Counted from the first letter of the stretch, positions 1-8,902 are shown. The stretch: DNA of 64,000 nucleotides from Clostridium sp. 1001271st1 H5 (GCF_005845215.1 NZ_SPHO01000014.1:83421-147420), one strand, 5' to 3'. Notes: generated by a model not told the origin, from the sequence alone. A program made the numbers and translations.

Positions 1-592
1 GGTCATCAATGTATGCCTGGACCGCGTCCACCACCTCCCCCAGGTTGTGGGGAGGAATACTTGTGCTCATACCCACGGCAATGCCCTCGGCCCCGTTAAT
101 CAGCAGGTTGGGAACCCTGACCGGAAGCACCTCCGGTTCCTTTTCCGTCTCATCGTAGTTTGGCACGAAATTCACGGTTTTGTCCAGGTCTTTTAAGTAG
201 ACCTCCTCTGCAAACTTCTCAAGCCGGGCCTCCGTGTAACGCATGGCAGCCGCCCCGTCCCCTTCTATGGAGCCGAAGTTGCCGTGTCCGTCCACCAGGG
301 CCATGCCCTTTTTGAAATTCTGGCTCATAACCACCAGTGTCTCGTAAATGGAGCTGTCGCCGTGGGGATGGTACTTACCCATGGTATCGCCCACGATACG
401 CGCCGATTTCCTGTGGGGCTTATCGTGGTCCAGACGGAGCTCCCTCATATCATAGAGGACCCGGCGCTGCACCGGTTTCAGGCCGTCCCTTGCATCGGGG
501 ATGGCCCTTGCAGTGATGACGCTCATGGAATAGTTCATGTAGCTTCTCTGCATTTCCTCACTGTATTCAGTCCGTAATATCTTTTCAGCCAT
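1..592 (-). CDS. parC: Topoisomerase IV/gyrase subunit A, N-terminal part (cut by window edge)
   Basis: DNA breakage-reunion subunit of a type IIA topoisomerase. About 197 N-terminal residues are visible; the rest lies beyond position 1. The quinolone-determining segment reads HPHGDSSIYETLV, keeping the Ser usually lost in resistant strains and a Glu at the second hot spot. The active-site Tyr is in AAMRYTE. The ATG at 590-592 follows GGAGAC and lies 18 bp after the stop of the subunit B gene, so the two are cotranscribed. The ParC rather than GyrA assignment is inferred from the parE-parC gene order; gyrA remains possible. No signal peptide: cytoplasmic. Confidence 0.9.
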   Translation of the reverse strand, partial: MAEKILRTEYSEEMQRSYMNYSMSVITARAIPDARDGLKPVQRRVLYDMRELRLDHDKPHRKSARIVGDTMGKYHPHGDSSIYETLVVMSQNFKKGMALVDGHGNFGSIEGDGAAAMRYTEARLEKFAEEVYLKDLDKTVNFVPNYDETEKEPEVLPVRVPNLLINGAEGIAVGMSTSIPPHNLGEVVDAVQAYIDD

Positions 593-610
593 GTTCTAAT
601 TGTCTCCTGT

Positions 611-2530
611 CTATGCGTCAATCTCCGCTTCATCCGCATGTTCATAAATGAACTGGCGGCGCGGTCCCACCTCGGTGCCCATAAGCATCTCGGTTATCTC
701 CGTAGCCATTCTGGCATCCTCTATCTCCACGCGCTTCAGGACCCGGCGCTCCGGGTCCAGGGTGGTCTCCCACAGCTGTTCTGCGTCCATTTCACCCAGA
801 CCTTTGTAGCGCTGCAGTGTAAAGTCGCCTGTATGCGTCTTGCGGTAGCGTTCCAGCTCCTTTTCATCGTACAGATACTGCTCCTCCCCCCGCTTGGGTA
901 TCACCTTGAACAGGGGCGGCATGGCAATATACACATGGCCGTCGTAAATCAGCTCCGGCATGAAACGGTAGAGGAAGGTGAGAAGCAGGGTGTCAATGTG
1001 GCTGCCGTCCACATCGGCATCGGTCATCAGGATGATTTTGTCATAGCGCAGCTTTGTGATGTCAAAGTCATTGCCGTAGCCTTCTGAAAAACCGCAGCCA
1101 AAGGTATTTATCATGGTCTTGATTTCCGCGTTGGCAAGAACCTTATCCATGGACGCCTTCTCAACGTTGAGGATTTTTCCCCTGATGGGCAGGATGGCCT
1201 GGTACTGGCGGTTTCTGGCAGTCTTGGCGGAGCCGCCGGCGGAATCTCCCTCCACAATGAATATCTCGCACCTGGATGCGTCCCGGCTCTCGCAGTTTGC
1301 CAGCTTGCCGTTGCTGTCAAAGGAAAATCTGGATTTGGTCAGCATGTTGGTCTTGGCCTTTTCCTCGGCCCGGCGAATCTTGGCCGATTTTTCCGCACAG
1401 CCGATAACCCCCTTTAGCACCTCCACATTGCGGTCAAAGTAAAGCTGCAGCTCATCCCCTGTCACGGTGAACACGGCCTTGGTGGCGTCGGCGCTGGCCA
1501 GCTTTGTCTTGGTCTGCCCCTCAAAAATGGGGTCAGGATGCTTTACAGCGATGACGGCCGTCATGCCGTTTCTGGTATCAGCTCCCGTAAAATTGGTATC
1601 CTTATCCTTCAGAATGCCCAGCTCCCTGGCATAGCTGTTAATCAGGGCCGTAAATTTAGTCTTGAAGCCGGCCAGATGGGTGCCGCCCTCCTGGGTAAAG
1701 ATGTTGTTGCAGAAGCCCAGTATGTTCTCCTCAAAGGTATCCACAAACTGGATGGCGGCCTCCACCTCCACCTTGTCCACGGTTCCCTTGAAGTAAATCG
1801 GGTCATGGACAGGCGCCTTGCCGGAGTTCAGCTCCCGCACATAGGCAACGATGCCCTCCGGTTCATGGAAGGTCACCTTTTCCCCCTCTCCGGGCCGTTT
1901 GTTCTCATAGTAAAGGGTCAGGCTGGGGTTTAAGTATGCGGTTTCATGAAGACGGCTCTTAAGCCAGTCCGCCTTGAAACGTGTTTTCTCAAATATATCG
2001 CCGTCAGGCAGGAAATTGATACAGGTACCAGTCTCCCTTGTCTTTCCAATCACAGGGAGGAGCCCGTTTTCCAGCTTAATGACCGGCCTTCCCTTCTCAT
2101 ACACATCGTGATAGATGCAGCCGTCCCTGTAAACCTTAAGGTCCATATGGGCTGAAAGAGCATTAACTACGGAGGAACCCACACCGTGAAGTCCTCCGCT
2201 GGTCTTATAAGCGTCGTTATCGAATTTACCGCCTGCATGAAGGGTGGACAGTACGATTCTTGCAGCGGATATGCCCTTCTTGTGAAGTCCCACCGGAATG
2301 CCGCGGCCGTTATCACGGACCGTACAGGAACCGTCGGCTTCCAATGTCACCCATACGCTGCTGCAGAATCCGGCCAGGTGCTCATCCACCGCATTGTCTA
2401 TGATTTCATAAATCAGATGGTTTAACCCCTTGGAGCCCACGCCTCCTATATACATACCAGGACGCTTACGGACCGCCTCCAGCCCTTCCAGCACCGTAAT
2501 ACTGTCCGCATTATATTGTTCCTTTGCCAT
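611..2530 (-). CDS. parE: Topoisomerase IV/gyrase subunit B (ATPase)
   Basis: ATP-hydrolysing subunit of the type IIA topoisomerase encoded with the downstream subunit A. The 639-residue length is normal. Visible motifs in order are the GHKL ATP site (DNGRGIPVG, then GGLHGVGSSVVNAL), the TOPRIM pieces EGDSAGG and DADVDGSH, and RYKGLGEMD near the C-terminus. The start ATG follows a good ribosome site (GGAGG). The gene is first in a two-gene operon. ParE is favoured over GyrB because the partner follows immediately and the ends match Clostridial ParE proteins, but the families are close. Confidence 0.9.
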   Translation of the reverse strand: MAKEQYNADSITVLEGLEAVRKRPGMYIGGVGSKGLNHLIYEIIDNAVDEHLAGFCSSVWVTLEADGSCTVRDNGRGIPVGLHKKGISAARIVLSTLHAGGKFDNDAYKTSGGLHGVGSSVVNALSAHMDLKVYRDGCIYHDVYEKGRPVIKLENGLLPVIGKTRETGTCINFLPDGDIFEKTRFKADWLKSRLHETAYLNPSLTLYYENKRPGEGEKVTFHEPEGIVAYVRELNSGKAPVHDPIYFKGTVDKVEVEAAIQFVDTFEENILGFCNNIFTQEGGTHLAGFKTKFTALINSYARELGILKDKDTNFTGADTRNGMTAVIAVKHPDPIFEGQTKTKLASADATKAVFTVTGDELQLYFDRNVEVLKGVIGCAEKSAKIRRAEEKAKTNMLTKSRFSFDSNGKLANCESRDASRCEIFIVEGDSAGGSAKTARNRQYQAILPIRGKILNVEKASMDKVLANAEIKTMINTFGCGFSEGYGNDFDITKLRYDKIILMTDADVDGSHIDTLLLTFLYRFMPELIYDGHVYIAMPPLFKVIPKRGEEQYLYDEKELERYRKTHTGDFTLQRYKGLGEMDAEQLWETTLDPERRVLKRVEIEDARMATEITEMLMGTEVGPRRQFIYEHADEAEIDA

Positions 2531-2548
2531 TCTATTCCTCCATATTGC

Positions 2549-2613
2549 TATGTACAGATGCGTACATATGTTTCGTCTTATAGTATTAAACCATATTTAA
2601 ATTGTTTTGGCAA
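2549..2613 (-). promoter_or_regulatory. Probable parE-parC promoter and 5'UTR palindrome
   Basis: On the minus strand a -35-like TTGCCA (2608-2613) is 17 nt from a -10-like TTTAAT (2585-2590). Between it and the parE start lies an inverted repeat, TATGTAC-AGATGC-GTACATA (2549-2568), inside the transcribed leader. It may be an operator or an mRNA hairpin; its function is not known from sequence. Confidence 0.45.
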
Positions 2614-2701
2614 GTTCCGGCCGTGAGAAATTCCCGCATACACCCCGCGGCGCCTTCTGTATCCCGGACTTACAGACCGGAATACCCTGTCCCGGGACAA
2701 C

Positions 2702-2730
2702 AAAAAAGCCCTGCACACTTGCAAGGCCTT
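2702..2730 (-). terminator. Rho-independent terminator of tRNA-Gly
   Basis: Minus strand reads an 11-bp stem (AAGGCCTTGCA paired with TGCAGGGCTTT, two G-T wobbles), a 4-nt loop and a run of T. It lies a few bases beyond the tRNA 3' end. Confidence 0.85.
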
Positions 2731-2733
2731 AAA

Positions 2734-2804
2734 AGCAGATGACGGGAATCGAACCCGCCTCCCCAGCTTGGGAAGCTGGTGTTCTACCGATGAACTACAT
2801 CTGC
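2734..2804 (-). tRNA. tRNA-Gly (anticodon CCC)
   Basis: A full cloverleaf can be drawn: acceptor GCAGATG/CATCTGC, D-arm GTTC/GAAC, anticodon stem CCAGC/GCTGG with loop TTCCCAA (anticodon CCC), T-arm GCGGG/CCCGT, and discriminator U as expected for Gly. The 3' CCA is not encoded. It stands alone with its own promoter and terminator. Confidence 0.95.
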
Positions 2805-2815
2805 ACAACACTGAT

Positions 2816-2843
2816 ATTATACCATGTATTTTGGAAAATTCAA
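2816..2843 (-). promoter_or_regulatory. Promoter of tRNA-Gly
   Basis: Minus strand TTGAAT (2838-2843), 16-nt spacer, TATAAT (2816-2821), with the predicted start a few bases before the mature tRNA. Confidence 0.75.
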
Positions 2844-2913
2844 GTGTATTTTCTTATTTTTGTAAAATTTTCTGCATTATTTTCTACAAATCCGGTTCAG
2901 GCCCCAGGCCGGA

Positions 2914-2954
2914 ATAAAAACAGGCCGTCCGGTCCGCCGGGACCGGGCAGCCTG
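2914..2954 (-). terminator. Terminator of the amino acid ABC importer operon
   Basis: Just after the ATPase stop, minus strand shows a 15-bp stem with one mismatch (CAGGCTGCCCGGTCC against GGACCGGACGGCCTG, loop CGGC), followed by TTTTTATT. Confidence 0.9.
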
Positions 2955-2962
2955 TCTGCTGC

Positions 2963-3694
2963 CTAAAGCACCTTATCCAGAAAGCTCCTGGTCCGTTCCT
3001 CCCTGGGATTTCCGAACACTTCCTCGGGAGTGCCTTCCTCCACAATGTAGCCGTCATCCATAAACACCACGCGGTCTGCCACTTCTCTGGCAAATCCCAT
3101 CTCATGGGTGACCACCACCATGGTCATTCCGTCGGCCGCCAGCTGCTTCATGACCTCCAGCACCTCCCCTACCATCTCAGGGTCCAGGGCGGATGTGGGC
3201 TCGTCAAAGAGCATAATATCAGGATTCATGGCAAGGGAGCGCGCTATGGCCACTCTCTGCTTCTGTCCGCCGGAGAGCTGTCCCGGATAGGCCTCCGCCT
3301 TATCCGCCAGACCCACCCTGGCCAGCAGTTCAAGGGCCTTTTTACCGGCCTCCTCTTTTCCCATGATTTTAAGCTCCGTGGGAGCCAGCGTAATATTCTC
3401 CCTCACCGTAAGGTGCGGGAACAGGTTAAAATGCTGGAACACCATTCCGATGTTTTCCCGCACCTTGTTGATATTGGTGTTAGGGTCGGACATGGGATGG
3501 CCGTCCACCACCACATGGCCGGATGTAATCTTCTCCAGGCGGTTCAGACACCGCAGAAAGGTGCTCTTGCCGGAGCCGGAGGGGCCTATCATGCACACCA
3601 CTTCCCCCTCTCTTATCTCAATGCTGATATCCTTAAGGACTTCCAGCTTTCCAAAGTTCTTTTTCAGGTTATGGACTGAAATCTTATTTTCCAT
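2963..3694 (-). CDS. Polar amino acid ABC transporter, ATP-binding protein
   Basis: Energy-coupling ATPase of a His/Gln/Glu-type amino acid importer. Motifs: Walker A GPSGSGKST near residue 36, Q-loop region VFQHFNLFPH, signature LSGGQKQR, Walker B IMLFDEPTSALD and the switch His in VVVTHEMGFA. I place the start at 3694 (protein begins MENKISVHNL) because AGGAG sits about 10 nt upstream; an in-frame ATG 30 nt earlier lacks a site. It overlaps the permease stop by 11 bp, indicating translational coupling. At 243 residues it is typical of the GlnQ family. Substrate cannot be told from the ATPase. Confidence 0.93.
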   Translation of the reverse strand: MENKISVHNLKKNFGKLEVLKDISIEIREGEVVCMIGPSGSGKSTFLRCLNRLEKITSGHVVVDGHPMSDPNTNINKVRENIGMVFQHFNLFPHLTVRENITLAPTELKIMGKEEAGKKALELLARVGLADKAEAYPGQLSGGQKQRVAIARSLAMNPDIMLFDEPTSALDPEMVGEVLEVMKQLAADGMTMVVVTHEMGFAREVADRVVFMDDGYIVEEGTPEEVFGNPREERTRSFLDKVL

Positions 3695-4364
3695 AGGACA
3701 CTCTCCTCTCCACATACTTGGCAATTCTGGACAGAATGGTGCAGACTACCAGATAAAACAGGGCCACGCAAATCCAGATGGGCATGACCATGGAAGCGGA
3801 ATTGGCCGCAATGATTTTACCGTTCTGGGTCAGCTCCCTGGGGCCGATGACAGACACAAGGGATGTGTCCTTCAGGGAAATAATGAACTGGTTGATAATG
3901 GAGGGCAGCATGGTCCGGAAAGCCTGGGGCAGGATTACCTTGCGCATGGCCTTGCCGTAAGAAAGCCCCAGGCTTCTGGCTGCTTCCATCTGTCCCTTGT
4001 CAACAGCCTCTATGCCTCCGCGGATAATTTCCGCCATATACGCTCCCGCGTTAAGGCTCAGGGCCACACAGCCGGCTGTAAATGCGCCGCCTATATTGCT
4101 CCACTGGAAACCATAGGGCTTCAGGACGCTTCCCACGCCGTACATCATAATCATGACCTGTACCAGCAGGGGCGTTCCCCGGATGATATCAATATAGACA
4201 TCGGCGATGAGTTTTAATATCTTAAAGTCAGAGACCTTGAACAGGCCGAAAATAACACCCAGCACCGTTGCGCAGAGCAGCGATATCACGGTCATCTGCA
4301 GGGTGATTCCCAGGGCCTTAAAAAATGATGGGTAATACTGTGTTATGATGTTTACTATCTGCAT
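3684..4364 (-). CDS. Polar amino acid ABC transporter, permease
   Basis: Membrane subunit of the same importer, 226 residues with several hydrophobic segments. The EAA-type cytoplasmic loop is seen in MEAARSLGLSYGKAMRKVIL, which docks the ATPase. The N-terminal hydrophobic stretch QMTVISLLCATVLGVIFGLF is typical of HisM/GlnP family members. Only one permease gene is present, so the transporter probably uses a homodimer. It is separated from the upstream binding protein by a 283-bp hairpin-rich spacer. Confidence 0.92.
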   Translation of the reverse strand: MQIVNIITQYYPSFFKALGITLQMTVISLLCATVLGVIFGLFKVSDFKILKLIADVYIDIIRGTPLLVQVMIMMYGVGSVLKPYGFQWSNIGGAFTAGCVALSLNAGAYMAEIIRGGIEAVDKGQMEAARSLGLSYGKAMRKVILPQAFRTMLPSIINQFIISLKDTSLVSVIGPRELTQNGKIIAANSASMVMPIWICVALFYLVVCTILSRIAKYVERRVSYGK

Positions 4365-4400
4365 ACTATCATCCTTTTCTGATTATTCGTTGACGTGCGT

Positions 4401-4644
4401 CATTCCAGGGAGGTGCTTTGCACCCATGGAATGTTATAGCCAAATTTAAAGCACTTAAGCAAAGCCTGACATGGCCTTCGTGTAATTGCTTTAAATTCAT
4501 CCATAACCCGCCGGCATTGAAAAGACGGCATTCATAAGGCGGTGTTGAAACACCCGCCTTAAAAATACCGGCATTGAGGCGCCGGCCCTGCAACCCGCAG
4601 GAGCCGGCGTCTGGCAGCACTGCCTGACGGCTTTTGCCCGGCAG
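4401..4644. repeat. Hairpin-rich intergenic spacer between binding protein and permease
   Basis: At least five inverted repeats lie in this 283-bp spacer: CATTCCA/TGGAATG (4401-4433), AATTTAAAGCA/TGCTTTAAATT (4443-4497), AAGGCGG/CCGCCTT (4536-4560), a GC stem CGCCGGCCCTGC against GCAGGAGCCGGCG (4580-4609, one bulged A), and ACTGCC/GGCAGT (4618-4644). The words CCGGCATTGA and close variants recur. No T-run follows the GC stem on the minus strand, so it is not a full terminator. Stabilising the binding protein mRNA or attenuating the permease is likely (inference); a dispersed repeat family is possible. Confidence 0.6.
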
Positions 4645-4647
4645 TCT

Positions 4648-5496
4648 TTATTTTGCAATATATGTATCCAATATCTCGTCGTACCTGCCGCTTGCCTTGA
4701 TGTTCTCCAGTCCCTTGTTGAACATCTCCACCAGCTCCGGATTAGCGCCCTTTAAGGTTGCGAAACCATAGGAGGAACCCTTTTCCATTGGTGTGGGAAG
4801 GGTAAGTCCCAGTCCCCTGGATATCTCATAACCGATAACCGGATAATCCTCAAAGCAGGCAGCTGCCTCTCCGGCCAGTACGGCCTGATACATATCGGAT
4901 GAGCTCTCGTACTGTATTACCTCAAAACCATACTGGTCCGCAATGGACTCTGCAAAGGTGCAGCCCTCTGTACCAATCTTGGCAGCCACCTTACGGTCCT
5001 TTAACTGGTCGTAGGAGGTAATATCGGAATCAGACAGGACAGCCATGCCAACGCCGGAATCATAGTAGGGTTCTGAAAAATCATATTTCTGTACCCTCTC
5101 ATCTGTGATGGACATGCCGGCAATCACGCCGTCGCACTCGCCGGCCTCCAGCGCGGTCACTGCTGCGGAGAATCCCACCGGAACCACCTCATATTCAAAT
5201 CCCTGGTCCTGGGCAATTGCCTGTAAGATATCCAGGTCAACACCTACCATCTCGCCCTTCTCATTCTCAAACTCAAAGGGGGCAAAGGTGGTATCTGTAT
5301 TGATGATATACTTCTTGCCCGGGGCGGCTGCGCTGGTTTCACCGGCCGCTTCCGTGTCTGCTGCCGTGGTATCTGCTTCTGCTGCAGTCTCTGCCGCCGT
5401 GGTGCCTGCTGCTGTTGTCTCTGCCGGCTTGGAGCCGCATCCCGACACAGTGAACGCCATGATGGCGGCCATGGATAACGCCATAAATTTCTTCAT
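4648..5496 (-). CDS. Polar amino acid ABC transporter, substrate-binding lipoprotein
   Basis: Extracytoplasmic receptor of the importer. The N-terminus is a lipoprotein signal with lipobox VSGC around residue 20, followed by a long Ala/Thr/Glu linker (residues about 22-60) tethering the domain to the membrane. The body is a family 3 solute-binding fold: INTDTTFAPFEFENEKGEM, DLDILQAIA, DGVIAGMSIT, YDFSEPYY and AVLAGEAAACFEDYPVIGYE. At 282 residues it is normal for the family. First gene of the operon, with the strong promoter directly upstream. Ligand probably a polar amino acid; not resolvable further. Confidence 0.92.
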   Translation of the reverse strand: MKKFMALSMAAIMAFTVSGCGSKPAETTAAGTTAAETAAEADTTAADTEAAGETSAAAPGKKYIINTDTTFAPFEFENEKGEMVGVDLDILQAIAQDQGFEYEVVPVGFSAAVTALEAGECDGVIAGMSITDERVQKYDFSEPYYDSGVGMAVLSDSDITSYDQLKDRKVAAKIGTEGCTFAESIADQYGFEVIQYESSSDMYQAVLAGEAAACFEDYPVIGYEISRGLGLTLPTPMEKGSSYGFATLKGANPELVEMFNKGLENIKASGRYDEILDTYIAK

Positions 5497-5567
5497 AATT
5501 ACTTCCTCCTCTATTGATTTAAATAAAATAAGGGCGACTTTAATACATCATGTCTCCCTTGACCTGT

Positions 5568-5639
5568 GATGCACCTGCATCATCCTGATTACTATATCAC
5601 AAAGATTTGTCAAAGTCAACTTATTGTGACGGCCACAAT
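5568..5639 (-). promoter_or_regulatory. Promoter and candidate operators of the amino acid importer
   Basis: Minus strand TTGACT (5614-5619), 17-nt spacer, TATAGT (5591-5596). Upstream of the -35 lies ATTGTG-GCCGT-CACAAT (about 5623-5639), and near the start point lies GATGCA-GG-TGCATC (5568-5581). Both are palindromic and sit where an activator and a repressor would bind (inference). GAGGAGG precedes the start codon. Confidence 0.65.
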
Positions 5640-5660
5640 CTAAAAATTGTGCCTATCCTT

Positions 5661-7622
5661 TTATCTCACAGGAAAGCGTTCCACAATCGCGCCTGTGTGG
5701 TAGGCTTCCAAAAGCATTTCCAGGTCTTTAATCTTTGTCCTGAGCTGTTTGCCCACATCCGTATCCCCCACCAGCTTCCGGCTGGACACACGTTTTACAA
5801 TGGTACTCTCTGAGTGTATGTCACTCTCCTTCTCAATTGCAGCCTCCGTGGACTCAAAGGGCTCATGGGCAGCCAGAATCAGGCCGTAAGAATTATAAAT
5901 CAGCGTATATCCTGCGATTCCTGTCTCCTTCTGGTATGCCCTGGAAAAACCGCCGTCAATAACCAGCACCTTTCCGCCGCATTTTACAGGATTCTCCCCA
6001 TTTTTGGACTTGACCGGCACATGGCCGTTGACAATATGTCCTTCCTGGGGTGACAGGCCGAATTCCTCCAGGATGCGGCCCACTGTATTCTCATCCTCCA
6101 GCATACAGTAATATGGATTTTTCTCCTCCCTGTGGGTCTCCTTGTCCGCCAGGAAATAGCGCTCAAAGGTGGCCATCTTATCCTTGCCGAACAAGGGGGA
6201 GTCCTGATGAAGCCAGATATACCAGCATATATCCCTGCCCTTTGCCCGCTCCACCGGGTCCACTGCCATAAACGCCTTCCTCACATAACTGTCCAGACAC
6301 TCATAGAGGGGCTTTCCTTTATATTTCCGGCCGTATATGTCCACCTCTTTAAAGCTGCCGTCCTTGTTTAAGGGGATGCAGCCGTGATACAGGAGATTGC
6401 CGTTATATACTTTGTAAAGGCTGCCCTTTGCCAGCAGGAAACGCATATGCTGCTGAAGCTTTTCACAGTTCTGGAACGCGGCTGCCAGGCGTTCCATGAT
6501 GGCTCCCTCCTCAGGCGTAAGCCTGTAAGGGTCTGCCGGGTCAATGGTGGGAAAATGGCAGTCAAGCATCTCATGGTCGCCGCTTTCCAGCCGGACTGTC
6601 CCCTTGCCGAAATCAATGCGGTGGAGCATGCTACGGTCATCCAGGCAGAATTCCGGGTGCTCCTTTATAATCTGCCCCTCCACCTTGAACTGGATGACAG
6701 ATATAGCTTTATGCATCCTGATATTCAGTTCCGTCTCACTGGGACTGCTGGCATTTGCCCCTTTAAGCTGGAAACAGGCACAGGGGTCATTTCCGTAGGT
6801 ATCCAGGGCAAAGGTTGCCAGCGGCAGCAGGTTGATGCCGTATCCGTCCTCCAGGATATCCAGGTTGCCGTATCTGGCGCAGATGCGGATTGCATTGGCA
6901 ATGCACCCCTTCTGGCCCGCAGCAGCCCCCATCCACAGCACGTCGTGGTTTCCCCACTGGATATCCAGGGAATGGTAGGTCATCAGCTTGTCCATAATCA
7001 TGTGGGGCCCCGGCCCCCTGTCATATATATCCCCCAGAATATGTAAATGGTCCACAATAAGGCGCTGAATCAGTTCACAGAGAGCCACAATGAACTCTCC
7101 TGCCCTGCCCACCCGGATAATGGTCTGTATAATGGCATTGTAATAGGACTCCTTATCCCTTACATCCACTTTTTCCGTAATCAGCTCCTCAATCACGTAG
7201 GCAAATTCCTGGGGAAGGGCCTTGCGCACCTTGGACCTGGTGTATTTGCTGGCAGCGCGCTTGCTCACCTCAATAAGGCGGTACAGGGTAATCTTGTACC
7301 AGTCCTCCCGGTTCCTGGCATGTTCAAGTATCTGGGCCATCTTCTCCCTGGGATAATAAATCAGGGTGGCCAGGGTCTGCTTGTCCTGGCTGCTCAGGGT
7401 GTTTCCGAACACATCGTTTACCTTGCGCCGTACAGCTCCCGAACCGTTTCGCAGCACATGGGAAAACGCCTCGTACTCACCGTGGATATCCGTGAGGAAA
7501 TGTTCCGTCCCCTTTGGCAGGTTTAAGATTGCCTCCAGATTAATCACCTCTGTGGAAGCGGCCGCTATGGTTGGATACAATTCAGCAAGCCGTTCCAGAT
7601 ACCTTGTCTGCAAATCACTCAT
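5661..7622 (-). CDS. fbp: Fructose-1,6-bisphosphatase, class III
   Basis: Dephosphorylates fructose-1,6-bisphosphate to fructose-6-phosphate in gluconeogenesis. The 653-residue length and sequence match the Firmicute-specific class III enzyme, which has a metallophosphoesterase fold: TDIHGEYEAF near residue 45, GDIYDRGPGPH and WGNHDVLWMGAA carry the metal ligands, and NGHVPVKSKNGE is a later conserved block. It begins 32 bp after the stop of the AI-2E family gene on the same strand and is probably cotranscribed with it; a link between the two functions is not apparent. Confidence 0.95.
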   Translation of the reverse strand: MSDLQTRYLERLAELYPTIAAASTEVINLEAILNLPKGTEHFLTDIHGEYEAFSHVLRNGSGAVRRKVNDVFGNTLSSQDKQTLATLIYYPREKMAQILEHARNREDWYKITLYRLIEVSKRAASKYTRSKVRKALPQEFAYVIEELITEKVDVRDKESYYNAIIQTIIRVGRAGEFIVALCELIQRLIVDHLHILGDIYDRGPGPHMIMDKLMTYHSLDIQWGNHDVLWMGAAAGQKGCIANAIRICARYGNLDILEDGYGINLLPLATFALDTYGNDPCACFQLKGANASSPSETELNIRMHKAISVIQFKVEGQIIKEHPEFCLDDRSMLHRIDFGKGTVRLESGDHEMLDCHFPTIDPADPYRLTPEEGAIMERLAAAFQNCEKLQQHMRFLLAKGSLYKVYNGNLLYHGCIPLNKDGSFKEVDIYGRKYKGKPLYECLDSYVRKAFMAVDPVERAKGRDICWYIWLHQDSPLFGKDKMATFERYFLADKETHREEKNPYYCMLEDENTVGRILEEFGLSPQEGHIVNGHVPVKSKNGENPVKCGGKVLVIDGGFSRAYQKETGIAGYTLIYNSYGLILAAHEPFESTEAAIEKESDIHSESTIVKRVSSRKLVGDTDVGKQLRTKIKDLEMLLEAYHTGAIVERFPVR

Positions 7623-7654
7623 TGCTTTCCTCCCTCAATACTTATATGATGTTT

Positions 7655-8902
7655 TTACTCCTCCCTCTCCCGGTCAACATAATGCCTGTCTTCTTCGTCA
7701 ATATAATCCAGGCTCAGGTAATCCTCTGTCCTGGCTGATAAATCCTTCTTTTTCAGCGCGCTGCTCACATAGGTGGCTGTAAGCCTGTAAATGACGGCAA
7801 ACAGCGGCACCGCAATAATCATTCCCACAAATCCGAACAAGCCGCCGAACAGCAGGATGGAAAACAATACCCAGAAGCTGGGAAGTCCCGTGGAATCCCC
7901 CAGGATTTTCGGCCCCAGGATATTGCCGTCAAACTGCTGGAGCACCAGGATGAAAATAAGGAAATACAGACATTTCATGGGGCTCACCAGCAATATGAGA
8001 AAAGCGCTGGGCACGGCTCCGATAAAGGGGCCGAAAAACGGAATCACATTGGTCACGCCTATAATCACACTGACCAGCAGCACATAGGGCATTTTTAAAA
8101 ACTGCATGGCAAAAAAGCACATGATTCCTATAATCAGGGAATCCAACAGCTTTCCGGTTATAAAACCTCCGAATACAGTGTGGGCAAAACGCACCTCGCT
8201 TACCAGCCGGTTGGCGTCCTTAAGCTTCAGCAGGCTGTAGACAATCTTCTTGCTCTGGGCCGACAGGGTGTCCTTGATGTTGAGGAAATAAACCATGACA
8301 ATGACGCCAATCAGTATGTTCTTCACAACTGTGACCACGCTTAAAATGCCGGTGGAGAGCTCGCCTATGATTTTAGACATATTGGGCACCAGGTCTGTGG
8401 TCAGCCAGTTCTGGAACTCCGTGGCGGCCTGCTCATAAAAAGGCATGATGGTCTGTTCAATGGTGGGGTTATCCTCAAACATCTTCATGAGCCAGAGACT
8501 CAGGTTATTGATGTTCTCTCCCAGGCTTTCCTGAAGGCCGATAATACTGGTGTAAATCTGGGGAATGACCATCCAGAACAATCCGCAGACAATGGCAACG
8601 AGCAGAAGCAGGCTTACCAGCGTACCGGCGGCCTTAGCCAGACCGTCTGCCGTGCGTGCGTCCTTAATACAGCGTTTCAGTTTTCCTGCTGTATAGGCCC
8701 TGGTCTTGTTATAGATAGGCAGCATCAGATAGGCCAGCACTGCCCCGTAGATAATGGGCATCAATATGGATACGATTTTTCCCGCTGCCCTTGATACAAT
8801 TTCAAAACGCGACAGGAAAAATCCAAATGCAACGCTGCAGGCAACCACGGCCAGCGCCGTTGTTCCCCAGTATATATAATTTTTAAATCTTGGGTTTTTC
8901 AT
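7655..8902 (-). CDS. AI-2E family (PerM/YdiK-like) membrane protein
   Basis: Integral membrane protein of 415 residues. Two hydrophobic segments at the N-terminus, a longer extracytoplasmic stretch (about residues 120-190), then a cluster of hydrophobic helices with the family signature region GVTNVIPFFGPFIGAVPSAF, and a charged C-terminal tail ending in YVDREREE. The family includes TqsA and many uncharacterised exporters or ion transporters, so autoinducer-2 transport should not be assumed. Own promoter upstream; fbp follows. Confidence 0.88.
   Translation of the reverse strand: MKNPRFKNYIYWGTTALAVVACSVAFGFFLSRFEIVSRAAGKIVSILMPIIYGAVLAYLMLPIYNKTRAYTAGKLKRCIKDARTADGLAKAAGTLVSLLLLVAIVCGLFWMVIPQIYTSIIGLQESLGENINNLSLWLMKMFEDNPTIEQTIMPFYEQAATEFQNWLTTDLVPNMSKIIGELSTGILSVVTVVKNILIGVIVMVYFLNIKDTLSAQSKKIVYSLLKLKDANRLVSEVRFAHTVFGGFITGKLLDSLIIGIMCFFAMQFLKMPYVLLVSVIIGVTNVIPFFGPFIGAVPSAFLILLVSPMKCLYFLIFILVLQQFDGNILGPKILGDSTGLPSFWVLFSILLFGGLFGFVGMIIAVPLFAVIYRLTATYVSSALKKKDLSARTEDYLSLDYIDEEDRHYVDREREE

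Noticed and set aside
2578..2811. 77-codon minus-strand reading frame
   Set aside because: It runs straight through tRNA-Gly and its terminator and has no ribosome site; a shadow of the RNA gene.
4369..4620. 83-codon minus-strand frame between binding protein and permease
   Set aside because: Covers the inverted repeats, protein-like words come from the repeats, and no ribosome site precedes the start. Treated as a repeat spacer.
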